From assembly GCF_034676545.1 (NCBI RefSeq), contig NZ_JAUCBZ010000015.1, positions 1,767,001-1,831,000 of the forward strand: DNA of 64,000 bases. The letters are read 5' to 3'. A model generated the notes under the pieces. That model worked only from the letters and a program-made list of their open reading frames with translations, did not search any database and was not told where the DNA came from. Below, piece after piece: positions 58,854 through 64,000 of this stretch; positions within the stretch are counted from its first letter, which is position 1; every line of letters starts with the position of its first letter. Source of the DNA: Pararhodobacter sp. Lineage in GTDB: Bacteria > Pseudomonadota > Alphaproteobacteria > Rhodobacterales > Rhodobacteraceae. Position numbers and translations under genes: made by a program.

Positions 58854-59755
58854 TTGATTTCATTGAGGAAAGCCGAGAGGCATTCGGGGTCGAGCCGATC
58901 TGCAGGGCGCTGCAGTTTGCCCCATCCACCTATTATGACCGACGTGCCATTGCACGTGATCCTGACCGGGCTTCAGCCCGGGCCAAGTCTGATGCCGCCT
59001 TGAGCCTCAAGATCGATGCGGCCTGGGATGCGAACCGCAAACTCTATGGCGCGCGGAAAGTCTGGCATGTCTTGCGACGGCAGGGTGAATACGCTGCCAG
59101 ATGCACGGTGGAGCGGCTGATGCGCCGTCTGGGCCTCAGGGGCGTGGTTCGCGGCAAAAAGGTCATCACAACCAACCCTGACGCATCGCTGCCATGCCCC
59201 GATGACAAGGTGAACCGTCTCTTCATGGCAGATCGGCCGAACAAGCTGTGGGTTTCAGACTTCACTTACGTGCCCACATGGTCGGGGACGGTCTATGTTG
59301 CCTTCGTGATTGATGTATTTGCCCGACGGATCGTGGGGTGGCGCACCTCAACTTCGATGAAGACGCAGTTCGTGCTCGATGCGCTGGATCAAGCAATCTG
59401 GCAAAGAAAGACTCCAGATAACAAGAGCTTGGTGCATCACTCGGATCGAGGATCCCAATATCTGTCGATCAAATACACCGAACGCCTAGCCGAGGCGGAG
59501 ATCGATCTCTCTGTCGGGACAGTCGGTGACGCCTATGACAACGCACTGGCCGAGTGCGTCATCGGCCTCTTCAAAACGGAGGTAATCAACCAGATCGGGC
59601 CTTGGAAATCAATGCGCGAGGTTGAATGGGAAACCCTGAAATGGGTCGATTGGTATAACAACCGCCGCCTACTCGGCCCTATCGGATACATCCCGCCCGC
59701 AGAAGCAGAGGAGGCGTTCTATGCAAACCTGAACACACTCGATATGGTCGCCTAG
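58850..59755 (+). CDS. IS3-family OrfB (integrase-core part of the OrfAB transposase)
   Basis: 301 residues in the -1 frame relative to orfA: IIDFIEESREAFGVEPICRA to NLNTLDMVA. DDE residues: D in LWVSDFTYVPTWSG, D in HHSDRGSQYLS, E in DAYDNALAECVIGLFKTEVI. No ATG or GTG fits the start, so it is expressed by -1 frameshifting, plausibly at CGC AAA TAA near 58845-58853 or at the T-run TTTTGCC at 58814-58820. Complete and apparently functional. Confidence 0.93.
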   Translation: MIDFIEESREAFGVEPICRALQFAPSTYYDRRAIARDPDRASARAKSDAALSLKIDAAWDANRKLYGARKVWHVLRRQGEYAARCTVERLMRRLGLRGVVRGKKVITTNPDASLPCPDDKVNRLFMADRPNKLWVSDFTYVPTWSGTVYVAFVIDVFARRIVGWRTSTSMKTQFVLDALDQAIWQRKTPDNKSLVHHSDRGSQYLSIKYTERLAEAEIDLSVGTVGDAYDNALAECVIGLFKTEVINQIGPWKSMREVEWETLKWVDWYNNRRLLGPIGYIPPAEAEEAFYANLNTLDMVA

Positions 59756-59770
59756 TCGTTGAACAAATCA

Positions 59771-59796
59771 CCCTCCGGTAAACCCGGGGCGGTTCA
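59771..59796 (-). repeat. Right inverted repeat of the IS3-family element
   Basis: 26 bases, CCCTCCGGT...GGGCGGTTCA, exact complement of the left end; followed by the GTG target repeat. Confidence 0.97.
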
Positions 59797-59880
59797 GTGT
59801 GCGTGGGGTGATCAAGTGCCGATTGAGACAATCTTCGGCCAGGTCGAATTCAAGAAAACCTTCAGCATTGTGGTGATGCC

Positions 59881-60404
59881 ATGAGACGCCTGTCACTCAA
59901 CGCCCGCCTTGCCCAAGACGCCCCGCATTCGCCGCGATCGAGATGGCGCTGATCCTGATCGAACACCCTGAGCTTGAGGCCCCGATCCGGCTGTCGACCG
60001 ACAACACCGAACGCCTATCCACGGATCCGCTGATGTATGGCACGCGGTCAAGCTGGCGCGGCAGCAACCCGGTGACAGAGCCGTTCCTTTGGATCATCGC
60101 CTCGGCTGTACTGCCTGGTGACGCCGAAGATGCGCCGGCCAGCGCCCAGATCGCGTTGGAGAACCTTGACGCCGAGATGGTGCAACTGGTGCGCTCGTTT
60201 ACCGATCCGGCCACTATCAGCCTTGCCGTGGTCCTGGCCGAAACGCCCGACCTGATCGAAGCAGAGTGGACCGGTCTGCAGCTGGTGTCTGCGGACATCA
60301 CGGCGGGCGAGATCGTCCTATCGATCAGCCGCGACGAGGTCGAGCTTGAGCCTTTTCCGCCGGGCCGCATGACGCGGCTCAATTTTCCGGGGTTGCACGC
60401 ATGA
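59881..60404 (+). pseudogene. DUF1833 protein (lambda L-like minor tail protein), frameshifted near the start
   Basis: The true start is ATG 59881 (ATGA overlap; MRRLSLNARLAQDA), but this frame stops at 59950. Inserting one base near 59922-59926 joins it to IEMALILIEHPELEAPIRLS and on to 60404: 525 bases, 174 residues. A weak internal start at 59943 would give 153 residues. The core (DNTERLSTDPLMYGTRSSWR, RFNFPG-like LNFPGLHA end) is DUF1833, found between tape measure and NlpC/P60 genes. Confidence 0.85.
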
Positions 60405-60847
60405 GCTGGTCAAATCGTTACGTCGGTCTTCCTTTTGCCGAATTCGGCCGCGACCGTGCGGGCTGCGATTGCTGGGGGCTGGCCTGCATCATTTACCGCG
60501 AAGAGATGAACATCGCGCTGCCGGAGTATGTGGGCGCGTATTCCTCGGCTGACGAGCACAGTGAGATCGCTGCGCTGATTTCCGGGGCCGCGACCTCGCC
60601 CCTCTGGGTGCCGGTCGCGGGAACCGCGATGGCCTTTGACATCGCCGTATTCCGGCGCGGGAGGTTCTCGACGCATCTGGGGATCGTGATCCACCACGGC
60701 ATCATGATCCACATGGCAGGTGAGGATCAGTCCAAGGTCCAAGGCTATACGGATGGCCCCTACAAGCACCGGTTTGCCGGTCATTTTCGGCATGCTTCAA
60801 AAGCCCTTGAACGCCCCGTTCAACTGATTTCCGAGGCGGCGCGATGA
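60401..60847 (+). CDS. NlpC/P60 family tail peptidase (lambda K-like)
   Basis: 148 residues. Catalytic Cys24 in AGCDCWGLACIIYREE and His92 in FSTHLGIVIHHG, plus the expected region before them (YVGLPFAEFGRDRAG). In tails of this kind it cuts peptidoglycan cross-links at the baseplate hub during entry. Intact frame; 4-base overlaps on both sides. Confidence 0.92.
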   Translation: MSWSNRYVGLPFAEFGRDRAGCDCWGLACIIYREEMNIALPEYVGAYSSADEHSEIAALISGAATSPLWVPVAGTAMAFDIAVFRRGRFSTHLGIVIHHGIMIHMAGEDQSKVQGYTDGPYKHRFAGHFRHASKALERPVQLISEAAR

Positions 60848-63800
60848 CCGGTATCCCAGTCCTCGCGGCTCCAGCCATTGATCCGGGCAGTGCTCGCATT
60901 GAAATGACCTTGCCCGAAGGTCTGACGGTGGCCGAGATCGTCGCCGCCACACTTCCCGGGGCGACACCCGCGGACCTCTCTCTCGTGCGCATTACACTGA
61001 TCAGCGCGCAAGGGTCTGCCGTGATCCTGCCCGAGCACTGGCATGCCGTGAAGCCGCGGCCCGGCATCCGGGTGGTGATCCGTCTGATCCCAGGCAAGGA
61101 CGCTCTGCGCTCGATCCTGCAGATCGTAGTTGCGATTGCGGCGATTGTCTTCGCGCCATATCTGGCCGGCCTGTTCAGCATAACCAGTGCGACAGGCATC
61201 GCACTGGTTGGCACAGGCCTCAACCTGCTTGGCAATCTGTTGATCAATGCCCTGATCCCGCCAGCCAGACCTGACGATGAGCGGCGTAACAGCTACAGCA
61301 TCAGTGGTTGGCGTAATCGCCTCGATCCGGATGGTGCCGTACCGGTGGTTTTGGGCCAGATCCGCTATGCCCCGCCGTTTGCGGCACGCACTTACACCGA
61401 GGTGGTCGGTGATTTGCAATATATCCGCACGATTTTCACCTTTGGTGAAGGTCCGGTCGATCTGACGGATTTCCGCATCGGGGATACCTCGATTGCCGAG
61501 TATGACGAGATCGAGCTTGAAGTGCGGCAAGGCGTGGTTGGTGATCCACCGGTCAGCCTCTATCCGCGCCAGATTGTCGAAGAAAACATCGGCCTTGAAC
61601 TCACCAGGCCTTTGCCTCGTGATGATTCTGGAGAGGTTATCAAGAACGATCCAGCCGAGGAAATACCGGTGGTGCGGACAACCGGCACCGATGCATCAGG
61701 CACCTCTGTCATTCTGGCCTTTCCCGCCGGGCTGATCCGTTTTGATGACAAGGGTCGCGAAAAGCAGACTACGGTTTCGATCCGCATCGAGCAGCGGCTT
61801 GTGCAAGCTGATGAATGGCAGTTTGTCACCACGCTTGATATTTCTGCCAAGAAAATCGAGGGCTTCTTTCGCCAGCATTCATGGTCGTTTCCGTCGCGCT
61901 GCCGCTGGCAGGTGCGCTTGACCATGATGACTGACGAGGTCGACGACAGCAAGACCCAGAACCGCACGGTCTGGGCTGGTCTGCAGACACTGCTGGCGGA
62001 GTATCCATTGGCGTATCACCGGTCGCTGGCACTCGTTGCTCTACGGATCAAAGCTACACACCAGCTTTCGGGCGCACTCGACAATTTCAGCGCGCTCGCC
62101 AAGCGCATTTGTCTCGATTGGGATTATACCTCCGAAACGTGGATTGAACGGGCCACCTCGAACCCGGCCTCGTTGTACCGATTTGTGCTGCAATGCCCGG
62201 CCAATCCGAAACCGGCGGGTGCGGACGAGATCGACCTCGCGCAACTGGCCGACTGGCATGATTTCTGTCGCGTGAAAGGGCTGCACTACAACCGGGTACA
62301 GGATCAGGCGGGCACGACATTGCGCGAGGTTTTGACCGAAGTGGCCGCCGCCAGGCGCGTCACCCCGCCACGACGGCCTGAAATGGGGTGTGGTGATAGA
62401 TCGCCCGGCGGCGCTGATCGTTGATCACGTCAATCCGCGCAACAGCTGGAATTTTTCCGTGCGGCGCGCTTATGTCGAACGCCCGCATGCGTGGATTTGC
62501 AAGTTCCAGGACGAGGACAACGACTTCAAAGAGGCGCAGCGCGTCATCCGTCGGCCCGGTTATGCCGGAGAAATCACGCTGACTGAAACCCTCGAGCAGC
62601 CAGGCCTGACCAACGCCGCGGTTGTCTACCGCGAGGGCCTGCGTCGGTTTCTGGAGGCCAGCCATCGCCCGGACGTTTATGAGGCCACCCAAGAGGGGGC
62701 GGTCCGGGTTGCGACGCGTGGCGATACCGTCATGCTGAGCCACGATGTGCTGTCGCAGACCCAATGGGCTGGTCGCGTGACGTCGGTATCCGGCAATCTG
62801 GTCGAGCTGGACGAGACCGTTTCGATGCAAGCGGGCGGATCCTATGCGCTGCGGTTTCGTCACTTTGCCGATGCCGAAGATACGATTGGCACCTCGATCA
62901 TTCGCCCGGTGCAAACGACGCCCGGTGACACCAACCTGTTGACCCTGACCGGCACCGGATCGCTGCCGGTCGCCGGGGAGATCGCACATTTTGGTGATTT
63001 GGAAACGGATAGCTTCCAGGTGGTTGTCAGCCATATCGAGGCCACCGACGACCAGTGCCAGATCATTCGCGCCGTGGATGCGGCCCCGATGATCGACATA
63101 TTGACGGATGCCGCGAAATCCCGGAATGGTCCAGCCGGGTTGGTGAGGAAATAGACGAAACCCTGCTTCAGCCGCCGACCCCCCGATTTGGCTCGGTGAC
63201 ATCCGGGCCCTCTGCGACCCTATTGGGCGGGTATCAGATTGACTATACACTCGAACCGGGCCGCAGCTCCATTGTGACTGCATCTTTCCGTATTGGTCAT
63301 CGGCTGGGCACTTCGGGCGATTGGACCGAAGTTCTGATCCCCGCCGCCAATGGGGGCGGATCGATCCAGGGATATGTCAACGCCGACACCGTGCATCTGC
63401 GCGCTCAAGCCGTGTCCTTTGCCGGTGTGGCCGGACCCTGGACTGATCCGGTGACAATTGTTGTGGGGGCGGATGATGCACCGATCCCAGAGGCCCTCGA
63501 CCCGGAAACAATCATCATCACAACGCTGCTGGGCGGTGCGCTGATCCAACTCGCAACCGGATCGGACCCGAACACAACGCAGATCCAGATTTATCGCTCG
63601 ACCTCGGCAACTCTCGATCGAGAAACCGATGCGACAGGGTCGCCGTATGCAGTCTCGCCTATGCAGAGTTTCAGTGCCGTGCTGGGCGACGCCACCCGCA
63701 CCAACCTGGTTGACGGCGGCGCGATGGAGACGCCGGCCACCTGGACGCTTGACACGGGCTGGGCCATTGCGGTCGGCACAGCCACCCACACCCCTGGCAC

Positions 63801-64000
63801 GGCAGACGAGATTTCCCAGCAATTCTCGACAGAGGTCGGCAAGTGGTATCGCTTGGGATTTGACGTCTCGGGGCGCAGTGCTGGTTCTGTCACGCCGCGC
63901 TTGACTGGGGGTTCGGACCGGCCTGGCACCGCCATTTCAGCGGATGGCATCTATAACGATCGCATTCAGGCAGTCACCGGCAATGACACGTTCGGCTTCT
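60844..64000 (+). pseudogene. J-like tail tip / host-specificity protein, two frameshifts, 3' end outside window
   Basis: Tip attachment protein of siphoviruses. The N-terminus MTGIPVLAAPAIDPGSARIE has the ubiquitin-like fold and membrane-like segments (VVAIAAIVFAPYLAGLFSIT), then TipJ phage-tail domains (YSISGWRNRLDPDGAVPVVL). Frame 1 ends at 62424; an extra A near 62353 explains the shift, after which AAAGASPRHDGLKWGVVIDR reads on to 63154; a missing base near 63115 restores AEIPEWSSRVGEEIDETLLQ to the window end. The latter part resembles carbohydrate-binding/FN3-like modules that decide host range. Confidence 0.87.

Larger units (their letters stand above)
58461..59796 (+). mobile_element. 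IS3-family insertion sequence (IS51-like), 1336 bp
   Basis: Bounded by perfect 26-bp inverted repeats that begin TGAACCGCCC and end ACCGGAGGG. Flanked by a 3-bp direct repeat GTG (58458-58460 and 59797-59799), the target duplication. It carries two overlapping frames, orfA and orfB, with orfB in the -1 frame as in all IS3 elements. The SVGTVGDAYDNALAECVIGL motif favours the IS51 subgroup. It looks intact and potentially active. Confidence 0.95.
58123..59884 (+). pseudogene. Minor tail protein (lambda M position), interrupted by an IS3-family element
   Basis: The 5' part 58123-58460 (MIGTWPDTLPRPDRDSWQMT to LLGGQWL) and 3' part 59800-59884 (GDQVPIETIFGQVEFKKTFS then IVVMP) join in frame after removal of the IS and one GTG repeat, giving 140 residues. 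ATGA overlaps at both ends tie it to the tape measure and DUF1833 genes. Its place matches lambda M-type minor tail proteins; no domain is recognised. Confidence 0.85.
30073..64000 (+). mobile_element. Mu-like transposable prophage (RcapMu/B3/D3112 type), right end outside the window
   Basis: Gene order follows Mu-like phages: leftward immunity genes, rightward transposase A and ATPase B, GemA, Mor, lysis, DUF2730, DUF3486, terminase (gp28), portal (gp29), F, G, I/Z, T, gp36-like, then a siphovirus tail (tube, two chaperones, tape measure, L/K/J-like) in place of the Mu contractile tail. The left boundary is an inference: a TG dinucleotide at 30073 followed by repeated GAACATACACG motifs. The YbjQ-S24 spacing of 18 bases puts ybjQ inside the phage, so the end must lie left of 30221. 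The right end and target duplication cannot be seen. Confidence 0.93.

Noticed and set aside
30073..64000. Gene transfer agent instead of a prophage
   Set aside because: NlpC/P60, holin and J-like genes recall RcGTA, but Mu transposase A, ATPase B, Mor and Mu-type head genes show a transposable phage.
1..64000. CRISPR array or tRNA genes
   Set aside because: No regularly spaced direct repeats and no tRNA-like cloverleaf with a TTCGANNC arm were seen on either strand; a tRNA scan would be decisive.

Overview
The window comes from the chromosome of a GC-rich alphaproteobacterium, most likely Rhodobacteraceae. This is judged from the gene types and order (hda next to an AI-2E family permease, ppk and ppx; the ribB-ribH-nusB run; DUF1127 divergent from a LysR gene; an alpha-type RNase P RNA) and from the close fit of the prophage to the RcapMu class of transposable phages. 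No species can be named from the sequence alone.

Host part, 1 to about 30 kb. At 1-5.3 kb, leftward: exopolyphosphatase (cut by the window edge), polyphosphate kinase, Hda, an AI-2E family permease and a 2Fe-2S ferredoxin. At 6.1-10.8 kb, leftward: a group 2 capsule cluster in the order kpsS, a kpsD/wza-like export lipoprotein, kpsC. Then come riboflavin synthase, RNase P RNA, a WcaJ-type sugar phosphotransferase and rpmG. From 14 to 30 kb lie mostly single genes: Bax inhibitor-1 (frameshifted), DUF1127, a LysR regulator, a quinone oxidoreductase (frameshifted), an XRE regulator, a histidinol-phosphatase-like enzyme, guanine deaminase, MgtE, 5-formyl-THF cyclo-ligase, an aldo/keto reductase, an orphan ImuA, then nusB-ribH-ribB and a P1B-4-type metal ATPase.

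Prophage part, about 30.07 kb to beyond the right edge. This is a Mu-like transposable phage with Mu-type control, transposition and head genes and a siphovirus (long, flexible) tail module, as in the B3/D3112/RcapMu type. A leftward immunity block (HTH repressor, a truncated S24 piece, YbjQ) faces a rightward early operon across two dyad operators. The early operon holds small genes, a ParB-like protein, transposase A, ATPase B, DUF3164, GemA and Mor. Late genes follow: endolysin, holin, DUF2730, DUF3486, an Acb2/Tad1-like anti-CBASS protein, terminase, portal, an F-type head protein with an ADP-ribosyltransferase tail, G, I/Z, decoration protein, major head protein, connectors, tail tube, a chaperone pair with a programmed -1 frameshift, tape measure, minor tail genes, an NlpC/P60 peptidase and a J-like tip protein. 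An IS3-family element sits inside one minor tail gene. The right end of the prophage lies outside the window.

Two points matter to a user of this annotation. First, at least eight reading frames carry single-base shifts (two host genes; major head, tape measure twice, DUF1833, J twice), so either the assembly has indel errors or the tail region is decaying. Second, the most interesting cargo is the Acb2/Tad1-like protein, the ADP-ribosyltransferase fused to the head protein, and an uncharacterised leftward zinc-ribbon gene inside the early operon.
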